Notes: a model not told the origin generated them from the letters alone. Positions 1-8,651 are shown, counted from the first letter of the stretch. The stretch: DNA of 64,000 bases from Clostridia bacterium (GCA_017632155.1 JAGBRZ010000069.1:1-64000); one strand, 5' to 3'. Made by a program: numbers and translations.

Positions 1-6
1 ATTGAG

Positions 7-357
7 TTATTTTAACAAGGCAATCGTTTCTGAAATCACACGGTACAACTGCTCTTTACTTTCAAGAGTATGTGAGATATCGTCATCGGGCTCGTCCAAA
101 TCAAATGAAATGCTGAATTCATTAGGGTAGATTTGTATATCTGCAAAGTATTTCTTGTATCGTCCTTGTATACCAATGCATTTTATATCATCTAACCAAT
201 CAATGTGAATTTCATTTTTTGTTATTCCAAGCAATTCAAGATCTGTTTTTAATGTTCCGTTTAAATAATTGCAGAGAAGAAAATCAAAAGCATTTTTGTC
301 ACTCTCTGCTTTTTGTTCTAAGTATTTCTGTATTTTCTTTTTCTTTGTGAAAAACAT
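7..357 (-). CDS. Hypothetical protein, 116 aa
   Basis: I do not recognise this protein. It is a complete ORF with an ATG behind a clear Shine-Dalgarno (minus strand AAAGGAGAGATAAA then ATG). The N-terminus is strongly basic (KKKKIQK), the body looks mixed alpha/beta, and an acidic stretch (DLDEPDDD) lies near residue 90. No signal peptide or membrane segment is visible, so a small cytoplasmic protein is likely. Codon use is AT-rich compared with the larA operon upstream, which may point to recent acquisition. It has its own promoter (484-512) behind a hairpin, so it is probably transcribed separately from the lipoprotein gene. No function is inferred. Confidence 0.6.
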   Translation of the reverse strand: MFFTKKKKIQKYLEQKAESDKNAFDFLLCNYLNGTLKTDLELLGITKNEIHIDWLDDIKCIGIQGRYKKYFADIQIYPNEFSISFDLDEPDDDISHTLESKEQLYRVISETIALLK

Positions 358-483
358 TTTATCTCTCCTTTTATCGCCAGTTTCGCCTTTGTATTACAAA
401 GGCACAGGGCAAAGCCCATACCCATAAGGTCGCACTGTGGCATATATAGACTCCATCCGGGAGGGAGGCTTTCTGTTAGTCCC
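358..483 (-). other. Leader with small hairpin
   Basis: This 126-nt stretch lies between the promoter and the start codon of the 116-aa gene. On the minus strand it holds a hairpin GCCTTTG-TAATA-CAAAGGC (385-403) shortly before the ribosome binding site. The length and the hairpin would allow post-transcriptional control, but no known riboswitch is recognised. Short ORFs crossing it in other frames do not look coding. Confidence 0.3.
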
Positions 484-512
484 ATTATAACACAAATCGG
501 CAGAGAAAACAA
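484..512 (-). promoter_or_regulatory. Promoter of the 116-aa gene
   Basis: Minus strand TTGTTT (507-512), a 17-bp spacer and TATAAT (484-489). The -35 lies in the loop of the hairpin at 498-523, so promoter use and hairpin formation could interfere. Confidence 0.6.
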
Positions 513-523
513 CATCTCTGCCG
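498..523 (-). terminator. Hairpin after the beta-helix lipoprotein gene
   Basis: Nine-bp perfect stem CGGCAGAGA/TCTCTGCCG with an 8-nt loop, followed on the minus strand by a weak T tract (ATTTGTG). It is a plausible but imperfect terminator for the larA-glycerate kinase-lipoprotein operon. Confidence 0.4.
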
Positions 524-571
524 AAATTTGTAAACATCCTTATGAGAAGGCTCCTAAATCGGGCGGATTTT

Positions 572-593
572 TCACGCAAAGCGTGATGATTAT
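572..593. repeat. Single hairpin unit with TGATTAT linker
   Basis: TCACGC-AAA-GCGTGA followed by TGATTAT, directly at the stop codon of the lipoprotein gene. It has the same plan (6-bp stem, 3-nt loop, 7-nt A/T-rich linker) as units of the arrays at 17378-17606 and 27992-28071, so it may be a solitary unit of the same family. Confidence 0.45.
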
Positions 594-3500
594 TCAACAT
601 CGGGTCCGCAGGCCTGAGTTATCTTTTTCATATTATTGAACAAGCTTGTCGTGAAGAGATTTCCCGAAAGATATACCTTCTTTGCGGTATCCGAAATCTT
701 CAAACTTGATCCGGCATTATTTGAATAAGCAAAGAACGAAATTTCACCGTTTTTCACCGATGCCAGGTTTTCCGATCTGATAGTCAAACCTCCAATGATT
801 CCGAGAGAACCCGAACCGTTGAGATTATACGTGCATTTTGTTGTTCCCCATGTAGCAGTGTTAAAAAGATATGCCCCTCCCGTGAAATTCTCCGCAGTAC
901 GAACAATATCGAAATACTGCGCGCTTCCACCTGAATCACGGAGGTTAACAAGCTGGCTGTTGACAAAATACGCCGTGCAATTGCCCGAAAGCAGAACCGC
1001 CGTGTCGCTACTGTCAACTCCGTTTCCAAGGAGGTTAACGTTCTGCGCGCCGTCGGTAATTTCAAAACCGGTCTTGATACAGATGGTAAAATTATTATAA
1101 AGTATCTCGTTTTTGCTCTCACCGATCAGGAAGGTAGTTGAATTATCCATCATATACTGATAAACATTGTTCCAAGCGTTTGGCTCGCTCTGGTCGTACC
1201 AGCAGTTCGTAGTGAAATGGCAATCGCGGATAATTCCGTTTTCGCTTCCCGCACCAACCTTGATACCCGTCTTGAGCGCAAGACCCCAAACGAATTCTAC
1301 GTAATGGTTATCGCATTTATAGCTTGCAAAGTCGATGCAGTTATATGACGTCGACAAACTTACGTCAATAACGTAAACATTACTTCCCTTACCTCTTATA
1401 GAGTAAGAATAGGGAGTAAGCGAAGACGTTTTCTGCTCGTGGTAAATAATACCGATGCCAAACAGTCCCGAGCCTTCGTAGAGGTCGATCAGTGCTTCAC
1501 CGTCGGGATCGTTCTTACCGAAGCTTGTATAAAGCTTTGTTCCGGTAGCAACACGATGTGCATACGCGGGAGCAATGATAGCTCCGCGGAGCTCAATGCC
1601 CGCCCAAACGTCAATGCCCGCACTGATGTAGTAGATTCCCGAAGGAATGTAGACCGTACCGCCCGTAGCCTTAAGATCGTCAAGAGCCTTTTGAAGAACG
1701 GCTGTGATATCCTCGTTCTCCTTTGCGTTGTAAGGTGCTTCGGTAATGTTGATATAGTTTTTGGATTTCGGCTTTGTAACAACGTCGCGAGTGTAGTCAA
1801 CTTCGGGTGTCATCGGAAGTGTGTCATCGTTTAAGAGCTCAATTCCACCGGATTTTCCGCTGACTTCGGAATTCAGAATTCTCTGGGCAGCGTCGGTCAT
1901 GTTCGCTATAATGTTTCCGCTGTTAGAGGAGAGCTTACAGGAGGTATAAGTAACCGCCGAATTACAGCAGTTAATTACCGCATTCGCGCCCGCACTTACA
2001 AAGCTGCTGTCAATAAAGCAAAGGTCGCCGGGCTGATTTTTCGGGCCGCTTCCACAGCTTGAAAGGAAGCGCAGAGCGGTTGCGCCGCTGTTTCCGAGTG
2101 CGCTGAAATTGCATCCCGTCAAAATAAGCCAGGAGACATCCTCCATCAACATTCCGGTATAGCTATCTGTTACGTTGAGGTTATAAACCTGTCCGTTGGT
2201 AACTCCGTCATAATCATCGGGCCCCACCGAACGTCTGGCGTGAAGTCCGATGTTGTAGCCTTCGATATAAATATCCGAAATATACGTCCAGTCAATACGC
2301 TCGATGATAATTCCGGTTGCATTACGGATCATATAAGTCTTGAGCAATTCTGCATCGGGGATTCCGGGAAGACCGCTTTGGAGCCAATAATCGGGCGAGA
2401 AATGGAAGTTTTCAAGCTTACCGATATCAAGGCTTCGGTCATTACGGTAGCCGAGATGCAGGAAGGTGCCGTAGATGTCGCGAGTATACTGAAGCGCGTA
2501 AATACCCGATCCGGTGTAATCAAAGCCGTAATAGGAGTTAACGAAAGTAACGTTTCTTACGGTAACACCGTCTATCCACTCCTGCTTGATCGTTGCGGGA
2601 TATGGGATCGGCGCGCCGTTAACGAAGGTCTGCTCGGGATACCAGATTGCAAGATTCTGAATAGATGCGTTCGGGCCCATCAGGAATGCTGACTTTGCGG
2701 GATCGGTCGAACCCTTTCCACCGTAGATGCAAAGAACCGTACCCTCCGCAGTTCCGGGTTTGATCTCACCGACTATGCTTACGTTATCGCCAAGCGTAAG
2801 CGATTCGGTCAGGCAGTAGTAGCCCTTGGGAACGTAAATGACGCATCCGCCCCTCTCATCTGCGGCTTTGAGTGCCGCTTTGAATGCCGCCGTATCATCG
2901 CTCTTACCGTCACCCTTTGCGCCGAAGGAAAGAACATTCAGCTCGGCAACGATATTATAAAGAGTATCGTATTCGGATACGATAAGTCCCGTCTTGATCT
3001 CACCCGTGTAAGCGGGCGTGTCGGTCGCACCGACGAAATTCACCTTGTAAGCCTCGGTATAATCAAAATTATCCTTGACGGTAAGAAGCTCCTCGGTCTT
3101 GTCGCTGACCTTTTCATACCCCGCAGGTACAGCCGTTGCGGGGGAGTAGTCACCGATAACGGTAGCATTTTCTTCACCGAAATATACACATTCGAACTCA
3201 CTGAAGGCTTTTGCGAGAGCGGCATCGTCCGCGCCGAAAATAACGATCTTGTTGCCGTCCTCGCGCATAACGTATCCGCCGTTTTCAGCCACCTCAGTCT
3301 CTGCCTTGAGGCTTTCCGCACGGTTTGTCTTGCCCACCAGGATCTCAAAACGCGCACTGTTGTCTTTGTTGCCGTCAAAATCGGTAACAGACTCAAAGCT
3401 TAATCCGGTCAGAGTCAGAAAAGCGTTTCTGAGCTTCTTCGAGAGTCCTGCTTCAAGAGCGGTAGAATCGAGCCCTCTGACGATCGTGTAGATCGGCTTT

Positions 3501-3673
3501 CCGCCCGACACGAATTTTTCCATAGGATCAATTGCGGGTTCGGTCTCCTCGGGGATCAAGCTTTCCGATCCACCATCCGTTGTAACCCCGTTCTCACCCG
3601 TGCAAGCCGCAAGCGGTGCGGCAACAAGGAGCAGGGCGAGAAGTAAAGAAATCGATTTGATTATTCTCATCAT
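590..3673 (-). CDS. Lipoprotein with two pectate-lyase-type beta-helix domains
   Basis: A 1027-aa protein with a lipoprotein signal peptide (lipobox LAAC, Cys24), then a Glu/Pro-rich linker. Residues about 55-165 form a domain shared with the other lipoproteins here (motifs EILVGKTNR and KIVIFGADDAA), resembling GH67N/GH20b-type domains. Two Pectate_lyase_3-type starts follow: about residue 245 (LSFGAKGDGKSDDTAAFKAA) and about 640 (NEDITAVLQKALDDLKATGG), each leading into Gly/Asn-rich beta-helix sequence. This suggests two parallel beta-helices acting on, or binding, extracellular polysaccharide. The substrate cannot be read from the sequence. It starts 6 bp after the glycerate kinase stop, so it is in the larA operon, an odd partner for cytoplasmic hydroxyacid enzymes. 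Two adjacent ATG codons make the exact start uncertain by one residue. Confidence 0.8.
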   Translation of the reverse strand: MMRIIKSISLLLALLLVAAPLAACTGENGVTTDGGSESLIPEETEPAIDPMEKFVSGGKPIYTIVRGLDSTALEAGLSKKLRNAFLTLTGLSFESVTDFDGNKDNSARFEILVGKTNRAESLKAETEVAENGGYVMREDGNKIVIFGADDAALAKAFSEFECVYFGEENATVIGDYSPATAVPAGYEKVSDKTEELLTVKDNFDYTEAYKVNFVGATDTPAYTGEIKTGLIVSEYDTLYNIVAELNVLSFGAKGDGKSDDTAAFKAALKAADERGGCVIYVPKGYYCLTESLTLGDNVSIVGEIKPGTAEGTVLCIYGGKGSTDPAKSAFLMGPNASIQNLAIWYPEQTFVNGAPIPYPATIKQEWIDGVTVRNVTFVNSYYGFDYTGSGIYALQYTRDIYGTFLHLGYRNDRSLDIGKLENFHFSPDYWLQSGLPGIPDAELLKTYMIRNATGIIIERIDWTYISDIYIEGYNIGLHARRSVGPDDYDGVTNGQVYNLNVTDSYTGMLMEDVSWLILTGCNFSALGNSGATALRFLSSCGSGPKNQPGDLCFIDSSFVSAGANAVINCCNSAVTYTSCKLSSNSGNIIANMTDAAQRILNSEVSGKSGGIELLNDDTLPMTPEVDYTRDVVTKPKSKNYINITEAPYNAKENEDITAVLQKALDDLKATGGTVYIPSGIYYISAGIDVWAGIELRGAIIAPAYAHRVATGTKLYTSFGKNDPDGEALIDLYEGSGLFGIGIIYHEQKTSSLTPYSYSIRGKGSNVYVIDVSLSTSYNCIDFASYKCDNHYVEFVWGLALKTGIKVGAGSENGIIRDCHFTTNCWYDQSEPNAWNNVYQYMMDNSTTFLIGESKNEILYNNFTICIKTGFEITDGAQNVNLLGNGVDSSDTAVLLSGNCTAYFVNSQLVNLRDSGGSAQYFDIVRTAENFTGGAYLFNTATWGTTKCTYNLNGSGSLGIIGGLTIRSENLASVKNGEISFFAYSNNAGSSLKISDTAKKVYLSGNLFTTSLFNNMKKITQACGPDVE

Positions 3674-3679
3674 TTTTCC

Positions 3680-4807
3680 TCATTTCAAAAGATTAAACAC
3701 CTGATAAGCCGCCGCGCGGAGGTTTGAATACGCATTATCGCGTCGGAGGGCCTCATCAAGCGTGGTGATTCCGCGGATTATCGGGAAAAAGGCGTCGATT
3801 CCGTGATTGTTGCACTCCTCTGCATCGGCTGTAACGCATCCCGCAAAGGCGATGGCGCGCTTGCCGTGCTTCTTTGCAAGCTTTGCAACACCGATCGGAG
3901 CCTTGCCCATAGCGGTCTGGAAATCGATCCTTCCCTCGCCCGTCACAACAACGTCGGCATCCGCGATGTGCTTTTCAAGCTCGGTTTCATCAAGGATGAT
4001 TCCGATTCCCGATTCAAGCGAGGCGTTCATAAAGGTCTTGAAGGCAAAGCCGAGACCTCCCGCCGCACCAGCTCCGGGATAATTCGGATCGGCATTCGGG
4101 AACGCCGATTTCGCCACCTCGGCATATTTTCCGAGCCATCCGTCCATTATTTTCACCGATTCGGGTGTCGCGCCCTTCTGCGGGCCGTAAACGGCACTGC
4201 ATCCGCGTTCGCCGCAAAGGGGATTGTTGACGTCGCACGCCACCCTGAAACTGCACTCGCGAAGCTCGGAAATGACGTTTTCCGCAGAAACCGAGGCAAG
4301 AGCCTCGAACCCTCTCGCGCCGAAAGCGATCTTTTCGCCGTTTTTATCAAGAAATTCAAATCCGAGTGCGGAAAGCATACCCGTTCCGCCGTCGTTTGTA
4401 GCGCTTCCGCCGATTCCGACGATGAAGGAGCGGCAACCGCGGCGAATCGCATCAAGAATCAGCTCGCCCACGCCGTATGTTGTTGTGTTCATCGGATCGC
4501 GAAGCTCAGCGGGAACAAGGGGAAGTCCCGCAGCCTGAGCCATTTCGATAACGGCAGTCGAGCCCTTGACTATGCAGTATTTCGCCCTGACTCTCTCGCC
4601 GAGCGGCCCCGTAACATCGGCTTCGATCATCTCACCGCCAAGACCGATGGCAAGCGCGTCAACAGTTCCCTCTCCGCCGTCGGCAAGAGGACGGATAACG
4701 ACTTCTGCGGATTCATCCGCCTTCAGCACGCCCTCACGCACCGCCTCGCCCGCCTCGAGCGAGGAAAGACTTCCCTTAAAGGAATCAATTGCAATTACAA
4801 CCTTCAT
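3680..4807 (-). CDS. glxK: Glycerate kinase (GarK/GlxK family)
   Basis: This is a 375-aa type I glycerate kinase, which phosphorylates glycerate with ATP in the cytoplasm and feeds the product into lower glycolysis. Family motifs are all visible: DSFKGSLSS at residues 8-16, ADGGEGT near 43-49, the glycine-rich GGSATNDGGTGM near 128-139, and EGRIDFQTAMGKAP near 285. Length is normal for the family. The start ATG overlaps the stop of the larA homologue (ATGA), so the two are translationally coupled. This implies a joint pathway in which the racemase supplies the kinase with its preferred glycerate enantiomer (inference). Family members are often annotated garK or glxK; which carbon of glycerate is phosphorylated is not decided here. 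Confidence 0.93.
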   Translation of the reverse strand: MKVVIAIDSFKGSLSSLEAGEAVREGVLKADESAEVVIRPLADGGEGTVDALAIGLGGEMIEADVTGPLGERVRAKYCIVKGSTAVIEMAQAAGLPLVPAELRDPMNTTTYGVGELILDAIRRGCRSFIVGIGGSATNDGGTGMLSALGFEFLDKNGEKIAFGARGFEALASVSAENVISELRECSFRVACDVNNPLCGERGCSAVYGPQKGATPESVKIMDGWLGKYAEVAKSAFPNADPNYPGAGAAGGLGFAFKTFMNASLESGIGIILDETELEKHIADADVVVTGEGRIDFQTAMGKAPIGVAKLAKKHGKRAIAFAGCVTADAEECNNHGIDAFFPIIRGITTLDEALRRDNAYSNLRAAAYQVFNLLK

Positions 4808-6075
4808 TTTGTCACCATAACCGAAACGCCATCGGGGATCGCCGCGATCTTCGCGGCCTCGCCGACCAAACCTTTCGCCTTTTCTATTGCCTCCGCGAGC
4901 GAATGCGCGGGTATCATGTGCATCTTTTCAACCACGTCATCAGGCATTTCCGAAACGTAGACCACGCTCGCGTGGCCGAGGATTCGCAGAAGGATCTGCG
5001 TCTGCCATTGGTCGGGAACTGTTTCGTTTCTTCCTCTCGAAAGGAACTCACTCATCGTCTTATTAATATCGGGCTCGTCCGCAAGCTGATGATAAAAATG
5101 ATCGCCGCCGATTCCGTCGCCCGAGCAGGCAAGCATAATGATAACGCCGCCCTTTTTGACGGTCGCCTCCGCCGCAGTCATACCCTTGACAGCCTGATAA
5201 ACGTTCTGGTCAAGCGGATAACCGCCGTTTGTCGTGATGACGATGTCCGATTCGACCGCCTTCGCGCCGCAGAGCGAGAAAAGGAAGTCGGTTCCCTTCT
5301 TGTGCGCCGCCTCGGGCTCGCCCGCAACGGCATAGATCACGTTTTTCTCCGAATTGAGGACGACGTTGACAACGTATGCAAGCTTTGCCGTCTTTGCCGC
5401 CCAGAGCATATCGGTATGAATGAGATTTCCTTCAAGAATACCCGTCCGCGCGCGCGGATGGTCGATGAATTCCGAGCAATGGTTTGCAAGCACGGTTCGT
5501 CTTCCCGCAACACCGGGGAGCACGCTCTTGCGCCCACCCGAGAAGCCCGCGAAGAAATGCGGCTCAATGAATCCCTCCGAAACAAGCAGATCGGCTTCGT
5601 AGGCAAGGCGATTGATCTCGCACTCGCCGCCCGAAGGAAGAGTTCCGATATTCACGAGCATATCGCGGTCGTCACAATCGTGGATGTGGATCTTTTCGTT
5701 TTTGACGATCTCCTCGCCGAACTTGGCAACAAGCTCGTCCTTTGTTGTGCCTCGATGGCATCCCGTGGCGATCAGGATCGTGATATCCGCATCGGGACTG
5801 CCCGCACGAATCTCCGCAAGCATCGGCGGAATTATCAGCTTACTCGGCACGGGACGGGTGTGGTCGCTCGCAATAATAACGACCTTCCGCTTGCCCTTTG
5901 CAAGCTCCGAAAGCTTCTGCGAGCCGATCGGCGCCGCCATTGCACGGCGCACAAGCTCCGCGCCGTCCGCCTCGGGGGCGTACTCATTTATCGAAGGCTC
6001 AAGAACGGCGCAAAGCTCGTCGCCGAACGTATAACTTAATTTTTCTTTACCGTAAGGAAATGCTACTGTCTTCAT
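4804..6075 (-). CDS. larA: LarA-type nickel-pincer 2-hydroxyacid racemase
   Basis: A 423-aa LarA-family protein. LarA enzymes racemise lactate or other 2-hydroxyacids with a nickel-pincer nucleotide cofactor bound covalently to a lysine. The key residues fall almost exactly where Lactobacillus plantarum LarA has them: DHTRP at 71-75, His107 (H108 in LarA), His173 (H174) and Lys183 in FSGGRKSVLPG (the cofactor lysine, K184). The catalytic apparatus therefore looks intact. Substrates in this superfamily vary; coupling to glycerate kinase suggests glycerate rather than lactate. The cofactor genes larB, larC and larE are not in the window. It is the first gene of the operon, with a consensus promoter at 6112-6140. 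Confidence 0.9.
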   Translation of the reverse strand: MKTVAFPYGKEKLSYTFGDELCAVLEPSINEYAPEADGAELVRRAMAAPIGSQKLSELAKGKRKVVIIASDHTRPVPSKLIIPPMLAEIRAGSPDADITILIATGCHRGTTKDELVAKFGEEIVKNEKIHIHDCDDRDMLVNIGTLPSGGECEINRLAYEADLLVSEGFIEPHFFAGFSGGRKSVLPGVAGRRTVLANHCSEFIDHPRARTGILEGNLIHTDMLWAAKTAKLAYVVNVVLNSEKNVIYAVAGEPEAAHKKGTDFLFSLCGAKAVESDIVITTNGGYPLDQNVYQAVKGMTAAEATVKKGGVIIMLACSGDGIGGDHFYHQLADEPDINKTMSEFLSRGRNETVPDQWQTQILLRILGHASVVYVSEMPDDVVEKMHMIPAHSLAEAIEKAKGLVGEAAKIAAIPDGVSVMVTK

Positions 6076-6111
6076 TTTTAATATACCTTGTCCGCATTTT
6101 GTGATGACTAT

Positions 6112-6140
6112 AGTATATCAAATCCGAGCAGAAATGTCAA
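6112..6140 (-). promoter_or_regulatory. Promoter of the larA operon
   Basis: Minus strand TTGACA (6135-6140), 17-bp spacer, TATACT (6112-6117) with TG just before the -10. It is divergent from the sigma-gene promoter 49 bp away. Confidence 0.75.
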
Positions 6141-6188
6141 GATTTTTATTGCGCAAAAAGAAAAGAGGACAACGGAATAAGGCAACGG

Positions 6189-6217
6189 TTGACAAAATAC
6201 GCAAAGCGTGATATAAT
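6189..6217 (+). promoter_or_regulatory. Promoter of the first sigma/DUF4367 operon
   Basis: TTGACA (6189-6194), 17-bp spacer, TATAAT (6212-6217). The spacer contains the small hairpin ACGC-AAA-GCGT, the same core as the solitary hairpin unit at 572-586. Consensus is strong for the housekeeping sigma factor. Confidence 0.8.
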
Positions 6218-6259
6218 TAAAAAAACTGATTAATTTATAATAATGGAACTGTAAAGTAT

Positions 6260-6817
6260 ATGCTTACGTTTTTACTATTAATTTCAGACGAATCAAAAAG
6301 AGAACTGATTGAAAAGCTATATTGGGAATATCATGAAGACATGATTCGCTTGGCAAAACACAAACTTAGAAAAGCTAAAATGAATAATGTTTCGTACAAC
6401 GCAGAAGATGCAGTACAAAGTGCACTGTTAAAAATAACGCAATACATAGATACGTTCGATTTTGAAGCTCCTCGCAGCGAAACCAAACCTTATATTTTAG
6501 CAATAGTATCGAATGAGGTGAATAAGATTGTATCTCAATACGTTTATTGGGAAGATTTAGATGATCATACTGACCTAATCGATAAAGAACAATTCTTCGA
6601 AGAATTACATATTCGTGAACGTTATGATCAAGTAGTTGGTGTTATGAAGAGTATGTCTGACATATACGGCATAACACTTTTGCTTTATTATTGTGACGAG
6701 AGATCAGCAAAAGAAATAGCAGAAATAATGGATGTTCCCGAAAAAACTGTATACACACGTATAAGCCGCGGCAGAGCATTGTTGTTGAGTAAATTGAATG
6801 AGGAGGAAATCAAATGA
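6260..6817 (+). CDS. RNA polymerase sigma factor, sigma-70 family (ECF-like)
   Basis: A 185-aa protein with the two-domain plan of ECF-type sigma factors. Region 2 lies around residues 15-90 (LYWEYHEDMIRLAKHKL onwards, with an AEDAVQSALLKI segment). Region 4 lies near the C-terminus, with the helix-turn-helix AKEIAEIMDVPEKTVYTRIS. The product would redirect RNA polymerase to a small regulon. Its stop overlaps the start of a DUF4367 membrane protein (ATGA), which fits a sigma/regulator pair. The upstream ribosome binding site is weak. Codon use is AT-rich, unlike the larA operon. The inducing signal is unknown. Confidence 0.85.
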   Translation: MLTFLLLISDESKRELIEKLYWEYHEDMIRLAKHKLRKAKMNNVSYNAEDAVQSALLKITQYIDTFDFEAPRSETKPYILAIVSNEVNKIVSQYVYWEDLDDHTDLIDKEQFFEELHIRERYDQVVGVMKSMSDIYGITLLLYYCDERSAKEIAEIMDVPEKTVYTRISRGRALLLSKLNEEEIK

Positions 6818-7491
6818 TAGCGGAAAAACAGTTATTCAAAAGAGCAATTTTAGAAGCTTTATCGCAAAAGTATGAGCAAGAATTGGCTGAATGCCGGGAA
6901 GACACCAAATGCTCAAAAGAGCACTACCTCCGTATCAGTGAGATCACGGGTATTCCTCTGGCACGAGTTATGGGTAAACGAAGAAGCCTCCGAAGAACGT
7001 TTGTTGCTGTATTGATCGCGGCAGCTTTGTTATTGGCAGGTTGTACTGCGTATGTTTACCGCAATGCGATCAAAGATTTTTTTGAAGAAGTTTATGATAC
7101 TCACATCAAGGTCTCCTATTCGGGTGAACAAACCGATAATGAGTTATACATTAAAGAATTTTATTCTCTTTCATATGTTCCCGAAGGTTATCAGTTGGTT
7201 AGTGAGTTAAAAAACGCATTGTATGTTAAGTATATGTGGAAATCCCAAACCGGAAATACTTTGGTTTTTGAGCAAACGCTTATAAAAGAATCCGATTTCT
7301 TTTTGGATTCGAATGCTGAAAATATGCTATGCACAGAATATAATGGCTTATCCGTGTACCTCAGATCAAGCAATAACGTTTGGTTATATTTTTGGAACGA
7401 TGGCAAATACGCAATGTCCATTGACAGTGAACAAAAATTTTCGGATGATGAATTAGAAAAAATAATCGATGGTATTGTGATTTTGGAATAA
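6814..7491 (+). CDS. DUF4367-type membrane protein, likely sigma partner
   Basis: A 225-aa single-pass membrane protein. The cytoplasmic N-terminal part (about residues 1-65, ending in RRSLRRTF) is followed by a transmembrane helix at about 66-87 (VAVLIAAALLLAGCTAYVY). An extracytoplasmic domain follows with the DUF4367-like SLSYVPEGYQL motif near residue 120. Although it reads LLAGC, the preceding 65 cytoplasmic residues argue against a lipoprotein. Translational coupling to the sigma gene suggests it holds or senses for that sigma factor (inference from gene order). No enzymatic motif is seen. A short hairpin and T-run follow at 7523-7555. Confidence 0.75.
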   Translation: MIAEKQLFKRAILEALSQKYEQELAECREDTKCSKEHYLRISEITGIPLARVMGKRRSLRRTFVAVLIAAALLLAGCTAYVYRNAIKDFFEEVYDTHIKVSYSGEQTDNELYIKEFYSLSYVPEGYQLVSELKNALYVKYMWKSQTGNTLVFEQTLIKESDFFLDSNAENMLCTEYNGLSVYLRSSNNVWLYFWNDGKYAMSIDSEQKFSDDELEKIIDGIVILE

Positions 7492-7522
7492 CATAATGCA
7501 AATATAAGACAAAATGAATATT

Positions 7523-7555
7523 AAGAGTCAGTACATTGGTATTGGCTCTTTTTTC
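7523..7555 (+). terminator. Terminator of the sigma/DUF4367 operon
   Basis: Stem AAGAGTCA/TGGCTCTT with one mismatch, followed by TTTTTTC. Confidence 0.6.
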
Positions 7556-7642
7556 TTCACAAATTCACGCCTTATTCAAGTTATTTGTTAATAAATTGTA
7601 AACGTTTGAGTTTTTTGAAGAATTTCGGAAGAATTTCTTATT

Positions 7643-7666
7643 CTGATATATAAAGGCGGTAAAGTG
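7643..7666 (+). promoter_or_regulatory. Possible alternative-sigma -10 type element
   Basis: CTGATATATAAAGGCGGTAAAG lies about 50 bp before the next secreted-protein gene, without a recognisable consensus -35. A similar ATATATA(R)G core occurs upstream of the sigma genes at 27877 and 34022. It could be a target of one of these sigma factors; this is speculative. Confidence 0.3.
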
Positions 7667-7715
7667 ATTTTTTTAATTACTACTGAAGCTCTCACTAAAA
7701 GAAAGGAAAAAAACA

Positions 7716-8180
7716 ATGAAAAAAACTTCAAGAAAACTTTTCGCAACAATTATGGCAGTAATACTATTCTGCACCGCTTACTTGCCGCTGCTGACGGTAG
7801 CAAGTTATGCTGCGGATGGTGATATAAGCATATCGCCATATTATGTAAACTGCAACAGGTGTACATGCACTTTTTCAGCGGCTTATGGAGGCATGGCACA
7901 AGTAGGAGTTACATATAACGCCAAAAGTGATGTCTTTACTTATGCCAAGCTAACCGTAAAAATCCAAAAAAGATTTTTGGGACTTTTTTGGACAACTGTA
8001 GATATAGGTGAACCCGACAACGAATGGGTCGCATACTGCTATGATGTATATGGCGATTTCTATAACTCATTCCCCCTTGAAAGCACCGGGACGTACAGAG
8101 CCGTTTTTACGGTTGAGTTTTACGGAACAAGCGGAGAGGTAGACATAATCGAGGATACGATCGAGTCTGCTTACGAATGA
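7716..8180 (+). CDS. Small secreted protein, unknown function (154 aa)
   Basis: Signal peptide at residues 1 to about 34 (basic KKTSRKL, long hydrophobic core, cleavage likely after SYAA). The mature part is about 120 residues and rich in aromatic and beta-prone sequence. It has a Cys pair near the start (NCNRC, then CTC) and a segment like secreted single-domain beta proteins (TGTYRAVFTVEFYG near the end). Start: ATG 5-6 nt after AAAGGAAAA. I do not recognise the family. Its place behind the sigma/DUF4367 pair and a possible alternative promoter make it a candidate member of that regulon. Confidence 0.7.
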   Translation: MKKTSRKLFATIMAVILFCTAYLPLLTVASYAADGDISISPYYVNCNRCTCTFSAAYGGMAQVGVTYNAKSDVFTYAKLTVKIQKRFLGLFWTTVDIGEPDNEWVAYCYDVYGDFYNSFPLESTGTYRAVFTVEFYGTSGEVDIIEDTIESAYE

Positions 8181-8253
8181 TCGGTATATTTAAATTTGAT
8201 TAAAATGGTCGAAAAGACCAAAAAATATTTTATTTCATAGGAGGTTGTTCATT

Positions 8254-8598
8254 ATGAAAACAATCACGTTCAAAACCCTGTCCATCCTGCTTGCCGCTGT
8301 ACTTTTGGTGGTAGCCCTGCCCGTAACCGCGTTTGCGGAAGATGTAAGTCCTTGTGCCATCCCATCGTGTGAGCACACTAATACCGAATTTCGCATCATA
8401 GAGTCCTATATGCATGTTACAAACGAGGAACATCTTGTAACATTGCGTTTATTTGAGATTTGTTCAAGATGTGAGAAGGTAATAAGTCGCGAAGAGATGG
8501 ATAGTTGGCTGGAACCGCATACGATCGATCCTTCGGTAGATCAGGAATGTGAAATGGATGGTCCTTGCATTTACTGCGGAGAAACCATCTATTGGTAA
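8254..8598 (+). CDS. Small secreted Cys-rich protein (114 aa)
   Basis: I choose the ATG at 8254 because a perfect AGGAGG lies at 8239-8244, 9 nt upstream; the TTG at 8245 directly abuts that site. The product has a Sec signal peptide (about 27 residues, ending VTAFAED). The mature part has four Cys pairs: CAIPSC, CSRC, CEMDGPC and CIYC. These could bind zinc or form disulfides outside the cell. No known family is recognised. It follows the other small secreted protein by 73 bp without a terminator, so the two may be co-transcribed. Confidence 0.65.
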   Translation: MKTITFKTLSILLAAVLLVVALPVTAFAEDVSPCAIPSCEHTNTEFRIIESYMHVTNEEHLVTLRLFEICSRCEKVISREEMDSWLEPHTIDPSVDQECEMDGPCIYCGETIYW

Positions 8599-8620
8599 TA
8601 CTTTAAACACAGAGCAGTAC

Positions 8621-8651
8621 AAATAGCGCATCATTTTTTGATGCGCTATTT
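8621..8651 (+). terminator. Terminator-like hairpin
   Basis: Perfect 13-bp stem AAATAGCGCATCA/TGATGCGCTATTT around a T-rich loop, followed by GAACAATTTTTG. It separates the secreted proteins from the ABC genes. Confidence 0.6.

Noticed and set aside
394..600. Short open frames across the leader and hairpin region before the 116-aa gene
   Set aside because: They run through promoter and hairpin sequence, have no ribosome binding site and no protein-like composition.
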